Shown here: positions 37,331 through 49,120 of the stretch, piece after piece
How positions within the stretch are numbered: position 1 is the stretch's first letter
How the letters are laid out: every line of letters starts with the position of its first letter
Assembly: GCA_035578155.1 (NCBI GenBank)
Contig: JAPWDM010000066.1
Coordinates: 476,001 to 540,000 of the forward strand
Length of the DNA: 64,000 nucleotides
Origin: Brachynemurus nebulosus
Taxonomy: Eukaryota; Arthropoda; Insecta; Neuroptera; Myrmeleontidae
Direction of reading: 5' to 3'
The notes under the pieces: model-generated
The model's input: the letters and a program-made list of their open reading frames with translations, nothing else
The model's database searches: none
Told to the model about the DNA's origin: nothing
Made by a program: the position numbers and the translations under genes

Positions 37331-38202
37331 AGAATCAATTTTATTTTGGCGGGAAAAGAATTTTTTGTTTTTCAAAAGTGATCACAATGCTTCCGCTACT
37401 TTAGTAGTCGTTAGGTATAATTCGTTAATTTCCCTTTTTTTAATTTCCCATGTAAACATACGCGATAAAGTTAAGCTATTTCATTCTAAAAATGGATAAT
37501 CAATTTTCATTCGAGTGATACATTTTCAAATAGGCAATTTCATTATTTATTTAAATTTTTTTTATATTACTGCCCTATTTGCTTTTTTTTTTTTGACAAT
37601 CCTATTTGCAACAAAAAATCAATAATACGGTTGACTGGTTGAACGCCGAAACATAATAGTTTTCAATGGTGTTGGTATTGGCGTATAATAAAAAGGAAAA
37701 CAAGGGAAAAGAACAAGAGGCGTTAATAAAATGTTGTTTTTATTAAAACATAAAAATACTCGAACAAAAATTTATTAAATGAATTGTTTTTCAGCAATTC
37801 AAAGATGTATTATTATTACAATATTTGATCAATATTTTAACATGTGATAATATACACATTTCTATGTTTCATTTGTACTCTATCTACAGTGTAAGTCCTT
37901 CAGGCATGAGTATAATATATATGTTGATATAATCATATTCTTGGAAAACAAATATTCAGAACAATATCTTGATATCAACATTTGCACTATTTGTCATAAT
38001 AAAGTAACTCATTCATTTATGTATATCAACTCGTTTGGTTACTAGCACTGTATTTTGTAACATCAGTTTTTATTGGTCCTGAATTAATGTGAGGTATTAT
38101 AATGCTGAAGTTTCAAACTTATCACCTAAGCGGCGAAAGACTGAATTACTCGGTTATTAGCTTTTTTTCTGAAATCACAAATTTTTAAATCATAGTGGTG
38201 CA
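37331..38202. other. AT-rich stretch, nothing recognised
   Basis: No coding frame of note (an 84-codon frame at 37245-37499 straddles the repeat edge) and no repeat partner. Confidence 0.45.
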
Positions 38203-38970
38203 AAAGGGCACAGCCGGGTAAGATACGGAAAACGGCCCTTGATGCAAAATTGATTGTATTTATAGGAAATAATAGTTCTTAGCCCCAGATACATTCCTGC
38301 CAAATTTCAACCCTCCGAGGCTAATAGTTTATGAATACACAACCAGACAAAAATTTTCAAAAAAAAATTTTTTTTTACTAAATTACTGAGCCGATTTATT
38401 TGAATTTAATATATATTGTGTACTCACCTTAGGCAAAGTAATAGAAAAAATATTGACGTTATATCCCTTTATTATACTAATTTTTTAAAATTTTTAATTT
38501 TAAGTAAACTTTTTTTTGGCACTTACGCGTTAGCGACACCCACCATTTTTTGTTCAATGATATGTCTCTTAGTACTCTATAACATATATTTTTACGGAAA
38601 AATTTTAGTTGGTAGAACATAGTAATATTTCAATATCAATGCATGCCATGTTCGGTACTACATATATTACTTATGTATAAAAACTACCATAAAGTAAAAT
38701 ATCTACCCTATTTCTAAAATTATATAACTACATACGTTCATAACTGCGATAAACTAGTTTAAATTTACAAATGTCCAACATTATCTGCCGTTTGTCTTTT
38801 TTTATTAATAAAACAATATAGTTATTGATTTCTTTTTTGTTAGTTTTTAGTCGAATTTTCTCCGAAAAATTAGACTTATACAGTCTATACGATAAGAGCT
38901 GCGAGAGGCGAGAGTAGGGGCGCTATCCGTTTTCGGACCCGTAGTACACGAATATGTAGAAAAAAAAATG

Positions 38971-38974
<4 letters not shown>

Positions 38975-39004
<30 letters not shown>
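38975..39004. repeat. (TA)n microsatellite in module copy 1
   Basis: About 14 TA units. The same site in the other copy has about 35. Confidence 0.95.
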
Positions 39005-39012
<8 letters not shown>

Positions 39013-39324
39013 TCCCGCCACATTTTAATTTGTGTAGGGCCCCCCTATGGAAGTTAAGAGATGAAATTTGGTAAATGGGGCTCATTTTCGAGGCACCTCA
39101 TACTATCAAAGTGGGGTCAAATTTTGGGCAAATTTTTTTTCTGACCCGACCTTTAAGGGGGTGGTGGGGGGCGGAAAAGCAATAAAACTTTTCAAACCGG
39201 TTTTAAATAATGTTTCGGTCAATTATCTACAACATATCCAAAATTAAGCTTCCTAGGATGATATGGTGGGAGTAGAGGGGGGAAAAACGATTTTCGCTGG
39301 ATCTAACAGGCCCGCAGCCCCCCA

Positions 39325-39918
39325 GAATTAACGTAGAGGGTTGAAATTTGGTGTGTTGATAAAGTTCGTACCTAGGTTGTGCTTTTTGGAGGTTTTAATA
39401 TTTTACCCCCACCCCCCTCATTTTTAAGCTACAATTTCATGCATTTTCGACGTTTTCGAAGTTTGTACCACTCGCACAGGTCACCCGAATAAACCTAGAG
39501 GGCTGAAATTTTGTATTCGGATTGAGTTAGTATCAAGGGGGTGCCTTTTGGGGGTCTCGACTTTTAACCCCTACCCCCACCATTTTTATACCCAAAAGAA
39601 CATGATTTTTCTTGTTTTTTAACAGTTTCGTTCGGGTCAAAATCTCCCCAAATAAACCTAGTGGGCTGAAATTTGGTGTACAGGTTAAGCTAATAGCCAG
39701 ACACTGTTTTTTGGAGGTTTCAACTTTTAACCCTTACCCCCACGATTTTTACGCCAATATTTCCTTAATTTTTTTGCTTGTTTTCTAACACGTCTAGAGA
39801 CTCCATAAGGAAACCTAGAGGGCTGAAATTTTGTACGTGTATTCAGTTAGTATCCAGCTAGTACCTTGTAGGGAGTCCACATCACTTTTCCCCCCACTTC
39901 TAACATTTTTACATCGGA
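39325..39918 (+). repeat. Degenerate tandem array, unit about 160 bp
   Basis: Four diverged units start at about 39325, 39487, 39650 and 39807. Each opens with AAACCTAGAGGGCTGAAATT or a variant, continues with GTTAGTATC-like and TTTTGGAGGTTTC-like words, and then C-rich CCCCTACCCCCACCATTTTT. Older, weaker units may precede it from about 39050. The same array lies inverted at about 55535-56130. Confidence 0.75.
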
Positions 39919-41803
39919 ATTGAATGCTATTGTTAAATGTGTTTTAAAAGCATTATGTTTATTCTAAATACAAGTAGGCGAATTATAGTAATTTTAAAAA
40001 ATTTAAAAAAAAGTGAACTTACTTTTATGACAAATGAAATACATACATATTAAGTAATTTAAAAATGTTATTAAAGTCACTGTTTATTTATAAATTAGGA
40101 ATTTTGAATTTTTAGTATTTATAAAATAGAAATTTTGGATTTTTTTGGAAAGAAAAAATATCTTTATAAAGGCCTTCCAGTTTACTATTTAAGGTCCTTT
40201 TTTAATATTTAAAACTAAAACATAAAGGCAATTAGCGGATAAACATGGGCAGGAATGTCCTCGTACGAATTGTGTTGGCTTTTTTTCTGCTACCTGTTTT
40301 CGGCACAAAATTGAAATTTACTGAGATACAGCCCTTAAATACTTAAAACCTTTTTTTAAAGCCTCGATCAGCCGAACACTCATCACCAGTTTTGAAACCA
40401 ACAAAATGACAATTCGGTTGTAGACTTTCAATCACATTTCGCTTGTAGACATTCAATACCGAAGATGAAGGGGAAAATTCGACTACCGTGATGGGGCTCC
40501 GCTGCTCACGGCGTTTTTTTTCTTTGTAAGACGTCAAGTGAAACTTTATTAGTTCATAGACCACGTCTTACGACGTCAACAATTTCATACAAAGTTTATT
40601 AGCTCTCAAAATAGTATACCAGCTGGTCATTTCGTTATAATTCTCCATGACCCGTCATCGTGTTAACAAAAGAAGACTAACAGCAGATAAAGCTAGACGT
40701 TTGTCTAAGCTGGTTTGTCGTAGTTATGAACGTATGTAATTTTATTGTAGAAAAAAGTCACTTTCTGCGCCCCCTTAAGAAGTGCAACAAAAACATCAAG
40801 TGAGAGGGGCGAGCTACATATTGCGCACACATGTACACTACTGTCTTCTAGTTAGTTATATGCACCTACATGTAATTTACCTACATATTTTTATAACTAT
40901 AACAGGTTTTAGCCGAAATGTTGTTATTACTATACATATTTGAAATTTTTTGTTCCAATTTATTAAGTTAATGTTTATTATTATTAAAACAATATAACAT
41001 TTAAGACGTATTATTGTTATTATTATTATCTTTATTGAAATAAAGTTTCTAAAAGTGTTGTGTTAGATTTAATTGTAATTAGTAAGTATATTGAGATAAT
41101 TTTATTGAATTCATTCAAATATTCAGATTCATGGTAAAATTAACCTTGAAAATTATTTTTTAACAAGTTAAAACATATTTTTTATAACAAGTCAAAATAT
41201 ATATTTTTTAGACCGTCACAGGAACCCCAAGAACTGCAACTCAGAGGGGAAGAAAAAATTTTTTTGCACTACTTAGAGTTCTACTGTGTTTTAGAAATAA
41301 GGCAGATTCTTTACTTTATGGTCCTTTTTATACATAAGTAATATATGTAGTGCCGAACATGGCATGCATTTGTATTGAAATATTATTATGTTCTACCAAC
41401 TAAAATTTTTCAGTAAAAATATATGTTATAGAGTACTAAGAGACATATTATTGAACAAAAAATGGTGGGTGTCGCTAACGCGTAAGTGCCAAAAAAAATT
41501 TACTTAAAATTAAAAATTTTTAAAAATTAGCATAATAAAGGGATATAACGTTAATTTTTTTTCTGTTACTTTGCCTAAGGTAGGTACACAATATATATTA
41601 AAATCAAATAAATCGGCTCAGTAATTTCGTCAAAAAAAATTTTTTTTGAAAATTTTTGTCTGGTTGTGTATTCATAAACTATTAGCCTCGGAGGGTTGAA
41701 ATTTGGCAGGAATGTATCTGGGGCTAAGAACTATTATTTCCTATAAATACAATCAATTTTGCATCAAGGGCCGTTTTCCGTATCTTACCCGGCTATGCCC
41801 TTT

Positions 41804-42314
41804 GGAACACAAAGATATTTTCTCCAGTTCTCTCAGCATAAGAGTTTTGCTTAGGCTCGACGAGAGGGAAGTGTAGCTAGAGTAGTAGCCCTGGGGACTG
41901 GGTCGTAAAAAGGGTCCAAGGGACAGTAAAAAGCGTTTCTTTGATCGTCGATTCTATTTTTGAAAAAATTTTTTTGAAAAGTTTGCTTCTGTCCGGGTTC
42001 TTGTATTTTTCTCCATGGCTCCGATTTTCCTTTCAAAAAATGTAAACCTTATTGTAGACGTTTGAGTTCCCTCTTATAAAATCTTATAAAATCTAGTTAA
42101 ATAGTTCATTTTTTGTCGGTTCGAAAATGGAAAAGTACCGATCTAGGATAGATTAAAAAGTTTACTTTCAGACTAAATTTAATCAAAGCCTTTTTCGACA
42201 CACGATTAGGTAACTATTAAACTACTCAGATTAGAAAAAAAAAAAAACAATTTAATAGATTTGAGGTTTACCTTTTTAAATTTTGTTACTGTTTTGAAAA
42301 TTATATTAACTTTA
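41804..42314. other. Unrecognised stretch
   Basis: A 61-codon minus frame at 41851-42036 has mixed codon use but no recognisable family. An A tract lies near 42235. Confidence 0.4.
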
Positions 42315-44537
42315 TCAATTGAGGAGCTGGGTGGAAAAAGGGAGTAAGTCACTTTACGCCCTTTTTCGGTAGATTGTATTTTCTAATCCTTTAGAGTGTC
42401 TACTTATAAAAAAAATTTTATGGCAATTGGAAATCAATTAATGCCTCTACGCTACGATAATAATTTGAAGCGTTGGTATATCCCATTTTTGCATAAAATT
42501 AAATTTCTAATTAATAACTCACAACCAAGAATAAATTTTTACAGTACCTCATAGATAATTGCCTTTAAAAGGTATTTCTGGTCCTATGATGCACAGTGTG
42601 ATACAGAAAAAACGAAAGAAAAAACCAAAATTTATTTTTTGGGGCACTTAGCTGTGACTCTGTAATTTGAATTAATTTTCACTTCTAAAAAAACTTTTCT
42701 AAATTATATTTTCTTCAATTTTCATTAATTATAGTACTTTACTCTTAAGCCATATTTACATTTTTAAGTTCACTCTTGATACAACCAGATATATGCAAGT
42801 TTCTGTGGGTGCTTTTTTAGTTTAAGACAAAGTACTAACTTTTACCAAGAAGAACATTTTCTGAGAAATTTGATATGAGAAAGTTTTTTCACATATAACC
42901 AACTTTCAGGCGCACACTGTACAAGTATACATATGGATGATTCTACTTTTTAGGTCCTTCAAAAAGTTAAAGTTGTCTCCACAATAGGGAAGGTTAAAAC
43001 TATATACAGAATGAAGATACTGTCATTTATTTTATTTAAATAAAGTTAATAATTCCTATTAAGATGACCTACCTACATTTACTTTAATTTTTGATTTAAT
43101 TCTTTTTATTTAATTTTTTTGATTTAATTTTTTTTTATAAAAATGATGTCAAACTTTTATTGCAGCTCTAAAACACATGTCCCTATTACGTATTGCTTGT
43201 AACTATAACGTTTTTTTTTAAAATAAGTTTATTGAAACCACACAATTTTATAAATAAAAAAAAAGAGTTAAATTGTTACGTATGGCAATTAGCAAGTTAA
43301 ATTTTATTTATCTGCTGAATTGTTTTTTTGGTGTGACGTAAAATTGTCGCAAAAATTTGAGTATCCTTCGTCACAACTGCCAAATATTAATATAAGTTTA
43401 AAGAAAATAGGTGAAAGGGTCATGTTTTTTGGTGAAACGAAACACCAAAAACCATAGAACATAAATCGAAAGTCAAATCAAGTGATTGACATTGAGAACT
43501 TGTCATTTTTTTACATCAAACAAGAAGACCGGCTGCGTGTGTTTATTGAGTGTATCCTTCGCCACGGCTTTTTCTGGTATGTATTTAATGAATTTCAAAT
43601 CGTTTTTACGTAAATATTATTTGAAATAATGTAAACTTTACGATAAACTCAAGTTTTCGATCTAAATGGCCGCTTTTCACGATTGATAACGATTTTGTTG
43701 GAAAATTGTATCCTTCGTTACACGTGTATCCTTCGCCAAGGTAGAATGTGACTATGGGAGACAAGAAAGTGTCGAAGGATACGATAATAAAATAAGTATA
43801 CATTTATTTATTATATCAGTGTTTGTTTGTATATCAACTAAATTTTTTAGTTAACTGTTTAATTTGGACAACTTTTTCCTAACCAATTTTTTTATATCAT
43901 AAAACATCAACAACAAACACCAACTTCTTTTTATTTTTTTAAATTGATATTAGGAGAACATAATATAAATATTATTTGAATAATAATTTAAATTTTATTA
44001 TTTAAATTTTAAAAAAAAAATATTGGTTTTAATATGAAACCGCGCTGCTGGTCTGCAGATACCGAATCTATGTTAATTTTCCTAAATTCTAGTCGCATAA
44101 AATCTACTAAATGGCTTTCTCTATTTTTTTTTATGGTTGAGACCTAAAAAGTAGAACCACCCATATACATATTCATGAAATTAACTGGAATAAAATGTTT
44201 TGGTTTAAAATTTAATAAATGTGCTGACAAAGTTTAATTAGAATTTCAAAAAAAGGAAAAAGAACTTGTTTTTTGTTCAATCAAAATTTTATGTGCAAAA
44301 AGGGCGTAAGTCATACTTCGAAAAAATTCGAAAAAATATGTAATGGCAACCAACCGATATTCACTGTTTTTTTAATCTAATGCATAGTGTATTATTAGTG
44401 CTACCAATTGTATAACACAACAATTACCAGTTTTTCAATCTTCAGCTTCATACTAGACACCCAAACTTTGAGATGATCTTTTCTCAAAACGATATGTCTG
44501 TACTTACGCCCTTTTTTCCACCTAGCTCCTCAATTAT
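42315..44537. mobile_element. 2.2 kb TA-flanked TIR element, word GGGCGTAAGT
   Basis: Both ends read AATTGAGGAGCTRGGTGG inward, continuing AAAAARGGVGTAAGT, with TA just outside (42313-42314, 44538-44539). The palindromic AATT also allows an AATT duplication. The terminal word recurs as ACGCCCTTTTT at 42356, GGGCGTAAGTCA at 44302 and ACGCCCTTTTTTCC at 44504. The interior holds a second word-iterating element at about 43351-43786. No transposase frame was seen. Confidence 0.58.
43351..43786. mobile_element. Nested element, word GTATCCTTCGNCAC
   Basis: The word GTATCCTTCG occurs at 43361, 43552, 43709 and 43723 and inverted near 43775. Each is followed by CAC, TAC or CAA. The outermost two are in opposite orientation, which suggests inverted ends, but exact borders and a target duplication cannot be fixed. 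The 65-codon minus frame at 43606-43803 is a by-product. Confidence 0.42.
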
Positions 44538-44602
44538 TAAACTATTGTCATTGTATCTACAGAAAGATCTATTTCAAGACTGAAGATAATAAAATGTTAG
44601 TT

Positions 44603-44879
44603 CGGACCCACCGTTAGCAAGATCGATATACTTTTTCATTAATTTTATTCATCAAATTGATATACCAAAAATAGCGAGATCGCAGTAGTTCTATAGAAGA
44701 CAGCAAGATGACAGCAATTCTGTATCAAAGGTCACAGCATTTGTATATCATAAGTAGTAATGTTACACTAGTTCTACACCAAAATTGGTAAGGTTGCAGC
44801 GGTTATACACCAAAAGTAGTAAAGCTACAGCGATTCTATATCAAAAGTAGTAAACTTATAGGGGTTCTGTACCAAAACG
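44603..44879 (+). repeat. Minisatellite, unit about 31 bp
   Basis: Eight or so degenerate units of the form ACCAAAAGTAGTAAGGTTAC followed by AGCGGTTCTAT. The last three (from about 44786) are exactly 31 bp apart. Earlier ones are shortened or mutated. It lies just outside the 42315-44537 element. Confidence 0.68.
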
Positions 44880-45046
44880 TTTACGATAACGAAATAAAAG
44901 TTACATGTGAATATGCGTTTTTTTTATTACAATTGTAACTTTATAATAGAAAATATAAAAACCGAGAGTAACCGTGCATTTAGTTCAAAGAGCTAAAATT
45001 GTAAATATATACCTATAATAAGAATTATATACAAGTCGGAAACATA

Positions 45047-45464
45047 TTAATACTTTCAGTCCCATGGCTTCGGCATCCGAAAATAATCAAAACAAACGCA
45101 GAGGCCGGTCGCGATCAATGATTAATTGATTACGCATTATGTATGTGTGCGATGTTACCACACCGATATGTATATATAGGTACTTAACCCACGCGAACAC
45201 CAACGCACTCTCTTGATTTCTATAAAAAATTTTAAAATAAGCAATATAAAACTAATAAAAGTATTTTTTTTAATTATTTTTACCAGTTTGTTATCTAAAC
45301 TTACTGTAAATTCTCTAATTGAGTTGAATGTGATATGTATGTACGTATCACATATATGTACATGTTGAATCATTTTATATATTTGTTTATATAAAGTTTC
45401 TTTAAAAACATTGTCGGCTTTCGGAGAAGTTTACTGTGAAAGTGATCGGGCCTCATAGTGTTAA
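45047..45464 (-). mobile_element. TTAA-ended MITE family, copy 2
   Basis: Inverted relative to the 34472-34932 copy and sharing TTTCGGATGCCGAAGCCATG, GATCGCGACCGGCCTCTGCG, GAAAGCCGACAATG and TTTCACAGTAAACTTC. It is bounded by TTAA at 45047-45050 and 45461-45464. The 72-codon minus frame inside is not a gene. Confidence 0.68.
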
Positions 45465-46380
45465 GTTGGTGACTTTATGCAATGTAAAAAGTAACAAAAT
45501 GTAATAAATGTTTATATTGTTTCAATACCCCGCAAGTTAACTTTGCAACAGACTCCGTTTTTGGTTGGGCCGGCTCTATAACTTGTAAATGTTGTTCAAA
45601 ACTATATTTTGTTCAGTTTTAAAATTATGTGATAAAAAATGTATACAGCTTCAAAAAAATTATACGTATAAGTTACATGTTTATAATATAGAAAAATTCA
45701 ATCTAAAATAGAAATCCTAATAGCTCCTCTGCAGTGTACGCGTTTCATTAGAGGTCGTATCATAAATAGAGACCCACTTTTAGGCCTAATTTTATACATG
45801 TAATTTTGAAATTACACTAATGTAAGTCTGCTTGATTGGATTCAAACCAGTAATGTTGGCTTAAAATTCCTATTTTCGAAATATAGCAAAAAAATGTGAT
45901 TGTTGAAAATTGTTCTCGCCGCTTTAACTTGAACGCCGAATTTTCTATATTCACAACATTGTATTGTACATCCAAAAAGCCGTTTATTTTATTTATATTG
46001 GCTTTGCACATAGTACATTTATAAACATTGTGTGTCCCCGTTTCAGTCCAGTAACACAATGATTTCTGGTTTTGTATATATTCCTACTATATATACATTC
46101 ACATACATATTATTCTTTCCCAATATAATAACCTACAGTACATACGTATTATATGGCCAATGTAAGTATTACATTTGTTTATAATATATTCTACTGGATT
46201 CTCCGTACGACTAGCTATGTAGCTATACGGCCATACGGCCAACTCATGACATTATATGAAGCAGAATAAAATTATTGTAGCTATTTTTATATTATTATGT
46301 GTCTGTTATGACTAGAATGACCTGTTTTCGTTCCCGACTAACTCTCCTCTTGTATTTCATAAAATATCAAAAACATAACA

Positions 46381-46382
<2 letters not shown>
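45465..46382. other. AT-rich stretch, nothing recognised
   Basis: An 80-codon minus frame at 45817-46059 has no known product. Short duplication of ACGGCCATACGGCCA near 46229. Confidence 0.4.

Positions 46383-46467
<85 letters not shown>
46383..46467. repeat. (TA)n(TGTA)n compound microsatellite
   Basis: About 29 TA units followed by about seven TGTA units, directly visible. The 91-codon minus frame across it is an artefact of this tract. Confidence 0.95.
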
Positions 46468-47132
46468 TATAGTACCACAAATTGTTAAATTTCCATTTTT
46501 ATGTCCCGAACTAACTTCGTGTAAGTTCGGGACATAATAAGATTGGATTGTGACTGAATAATTATTGAGTTTTACATCCATATTGAATAAACGCAAGAGG
46601 GCTGTATTGCTTGTGTATTGTATGTATTTCATGTACCTGTGAACTCTATAGTTCGATTAAACGATTAAGACTTGTAACAGTACTGCTATCTAGCGATGTA
46701 TATAAGTATTTCAAAGTAACTGGTATTGGGGACGCAAACCCCGAGTAAGTAGTGAATAGTAATGACGAACAGAAAAAGGAGAGATGAGAGGAGAGAGAGA
46801 GTAAAAAAAAAAGTTTGAAATGGCGGATTAATAATGAGTTAAGTTAGAAACTGTTCTGGAAAATTTACAAAAAATTGATATTAAAAAAATATTTAAAAAT
46901 AAAATAATATAAAAAATAATCAACCAATATATTTGAAATAATAAAAACAAAAGGAAAACCTATAAATAAAATATTATCATTACTTAAACAAAAAGAAAAA
47001 AAAATTAATAAAATACATGTGCTTTCGTGTTTAACCTACAAGAGAATATTATATTTTTTTTTAAAATTATTCCCTGTGTTTCATTTATCTACCTTGGAAC
47101 CATAAAACATCAAATATTTGTGACTGATTCAG
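46468..47132. other. AT-rich stretch, nothing recognised
   Basis: A purine-rich patch (GAGATGAGAGGAGAGAGAGAG) lies near 46784. No frame or paired repeat. Confidence 0.45.
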
Positions 47133-47323
47133 TGAGACAGGACCCATTGGGGCAGTTACAATTGGCGATCCTGCCGTAATATCGTTTTCTCATCGTCAAG
47201 AAATTGCGGAGAAAAAGCCTAGAATGAAAATTGCAGAAGAAGTAGTAAACTATTCGGACATTTTGTGTTTGTGCATGAATTTATGGACGCTTGTACATGA
47301 ATTTATGGACGCTTGTAAGCCTT
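47133..47323 (+). other. Exon-like open frame of 191 bp
   Basis: A frame open from 47128 to a stop at 47386-47388 (no ATG before 47224) reads TGPIGAVTIGDPAVISFSHR, later MKIAEEVVNYSDILCLC. It is bordered by GATTCAG on the left (possible 3' splice site) and by CTT followed by GTAAGT on the right (47324-47329, a strong 5' splice site). Codon choice is mixed, unlike surrounding AT-rich chance frames. A 21 bp segment containing ATGAATTTATGGACGCTTGT is duplicated in tandem at 47275-47316 without breaking the frame. I do not recognise the protein. It may be a host exon, a domesticated sequence or a relic. Confidence 0.3.
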
Positions 47324-47388
47324 GTAAGTTAATTTTAACAATATTTATTTGTATAACATACCTACGTATGTACATACATATGCATTAG

Positions 47389-48156
47389 TAGTATTAGTAA
47401 TTGGTACCTAAACAAAAAGAAGAATTTTTTTTATTTTTGTTTTTTGAAATTGAAATAATTACACGTTTTTCTGTTAATTAGTCTAAGTTCAATTGGTTAT
47501 TGCGAAATTATCTGTCGATAAATCAATTGTTTTTACATTGTTTTCATTGTTTATTGGGATCAACAGTTCCATCATTTTCTACACTAAAGAACAAAATTAT
47601 ATTGAATTTTTAATAGTTTTAATAATGAATAGTGAGAAAGACGCTTCATTCGAGGAATGTGATGATTCAATAATTGTCAATAATTGTCAAATTTTTTAAT
47701 GATATACTCGTAATATTTATTGTACAGACTTTTCAAAAAAGCACTTAATTAATTAAATTAATTTACTATTCATATTTTTTCACTTCCTGATTTTTAACAT
47801 GACCGTACGTACAACAAGATCAACATAAAAGAACAAACTTAGATATATTAAAAAATTTGGATTTTATACAACTGAACGTAGCTTAAAACAAATAAAAAAA
47901 ATAAAAAATAAAGATTTGATATAATGAAAAAAAATGTGCACGTAGGTGGACAAAATAACGTGTCAGGACTTTATTACTTCTTTATTTATTCGTACATCTA
48001 CATCAAGAAAATCTTCCAGTTACGATAAACTCATTAGAAATAACTTTTGTGATATAATAAATACGTTGTCTTTGTAATTTTGTGTTTCTAATAAAAAAAA
48101 TCGTAGTTAATATTTTTTAAACCTTTATTTATTTCTAATTTTTATTATATGCATAA
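47389..48156. other. AT-rich stretch, nothing recognised
   Basis: The 68-codon frame at 47493-47699 has no family resemblance. Confidence 0.45.
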
Positions 48157-48160
48157 TTAA

Positions 48161-49116
48161 CCCTAGAACGACAAACTTATTTTTTCTACTCTTAAACTAC
48201 AAACTGGGGTATATATTTACCCCACGGGATTTTTGGTCGTAAAATCGAACTGACAGCAGCAATTTCACTTATAAGAACACCAATTTGTTCGTTTTTTCAT
48301 GCTGAAGAGAATGGTGAAGAGTAAATTCAATTTAATCAAAGCTTAGTCGGTGAAAAATCTCTTTAAATAGCTAAAAGTGTTCAAAAACGCTCAAATTGTC
48401 ATTTAATAAACAAAAATTGATAACTACTTTTCTAATGAACCGATTTTCAAATTTTAGACGATATTTTAAAGAGGACACAAGGGACTTCAAGCATACAAAT
48501 GACATCATGATGTTTTGCCAAAAAAGTCGATTTATTTTGGATTTTGAAAATTAAAAAAATTGGGAATTTGATATGTGGAATAATCAAACAAAAATGCATG
48601 AAATTTTAGTTTTTAAGAATATATTTCATTTTTTTTCATACAAAATGTAAAAAAGGAGAATTTAACATATTCAAAGGCACTACAATCGCTGCAATATATA
48701 TTTCTATGATTCTCGCAGGTCGGTCGCTTGCACTTCGTGCAATATATTCGCGTTTTGCGGTCTTCCGATCGAGGACACAAGCAGCATCGGGCTGGCTATA
48801 TCTAATGTTTTGTTGCAAAATAAGGTCATTATAAGTGAATCCAAATTATTTTAGCAAGAAAAATAAAAATAACTTACCTAAACAAAACACTGACGTAAAC
48901 TACAAACTGGGGTACATATCAACCCCATACTAGCTTCACGTTTTCCCTTCGTCACAGTAGACAAAAAACCGCAGGGTTTCCCGACCTCACTCTACTGTTA
49001 GAACCTTGAACTAAATTATGGTATAGGTGTTCAGTCGATAATGTTACTGACTAATTTAAAAACGTAGTTTAAAGTTTACTTGGGGTAGATTTCTACCCCA
49101 GTTTGTCGTTCTAGGG
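48161..49116 (-). mobile_element. piggyBac-derived element with TTAA duplication
   Basis: The ends are CCCTAGAACGACAAAC on both sides, and TTAA flanks each end exactly (48157-48160, 49117-49120). CCCTAGAA termini at TTAA are the hallmark of piggyBac. Subterminal copies of AAACTGGGGTA followed by ACCCCA lie near both ends (48207, 48908 and, inverted, 49082), and could be transposase-binding repeats. At 956 bp, most of the transposase (usually about 600 residues) is gone, but its C-terminal zinc-binding domain survives at 48613-48795 on the minus strand. Confidence 0.88.
48613..48795 (-). pseudogene. piggyBac transposase C-terminal cysteine-rich domain
   Basis: Sixty codons up to TAA read ...ARCCLCPR, DRKTRIYCTKCKRPTC and ENHRNIYCSDC. 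The spacing is CC-x-C-x11-C-x2-C-x4-C-x2-H-x4-C-x2-C, the RING/PHD-like cross-brace domain that ends piggyBac transposases and helps bind the transposon ends. All zinc ligands appear intact. No ATG opens this frame, and a TAG lies directly upstream (48796-48798). ATATAG before it and AG followed by GTAAGT further upstream (48872-48879) could be splice sites of an 82 nt intron, but joining them still leaves a TAG in frame. The upstream catalytic DDD domain is deleted. The overlapping frame at 48636-48818 is a shadow. Confidence 0.82.
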
Positions 49117-49120
49117 TTAA

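Larger units (their letters stand above)
38860..40525 (+). repeat. 1.7 kb shared module, copy 1
   Basis: Runs from GTCGAATTTTCTCC through CGAGAGTAGGGGCGCTATCC, a (TA)n tract, a G/C-rich repetitive part and TTCGACTACCGTGATGGGGC to GCTGCTCACGGCG. The inverted copy at 54945-56640 matches essentially throughout. It is non-coding by eye. The frames at 38885-39085 and 40343-40564 recur in the other copy simply because the DNA is duplicated. Confidence 0.88.
38203..41803. mobile_element. 3.6 kb element with TIRs of about 515 bp
   Basis: The left arm, 38203-38722, begins AAAGGGCACAGCCGGGTAAG. The right arm, 41290-41803, reads inward on the minus strand from AAAGGGCATAGCCGGGTAAG. The match covers about 515 bp with few differences. 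A further inverted stretch of about 110 bp (38730-38850 against 40650-40760) suggests the right arm was split by about 520 bp of other DNA. The centre holds the 1.7 kb module also found at 54945-56640. No transposase, integrase or polymerase frame is visible and no target duplication is clear. Arms this long recall Polinton or foldback elements, but the content does not support a Polinton. Confidence 0.75.

Noticed and set aside
38885..39085. Duplicated frame (also at 56363-56596) as a conserved protein
   Set aside because: It is repeated only because the DNA module is repeated, and its core is a translated (TA)n tract of different length in each copy.
39325..39918. A CRISPR-like or coding repeat
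   Set aside because: Units are long, degenerate along their whole length and have no spacer pattern or conserved frame.
38203..41803. A Polinton/Maverick element
   Set aside because: Long TIRs fit, but there is no polymerase, integrase, ATPase or capsid frame and the size is far too small.
46357..46632. 91-codon minus frame
   Set aside because: Mostly alternating Ile-Tyr from a TA microsatellite.
48636..48818. The 60-codon minus frame here as the product of the piggyBac element
   Set aside because: The neighbouring frame encodes the recognisable cysteine-rich domain; this one is its shadow.
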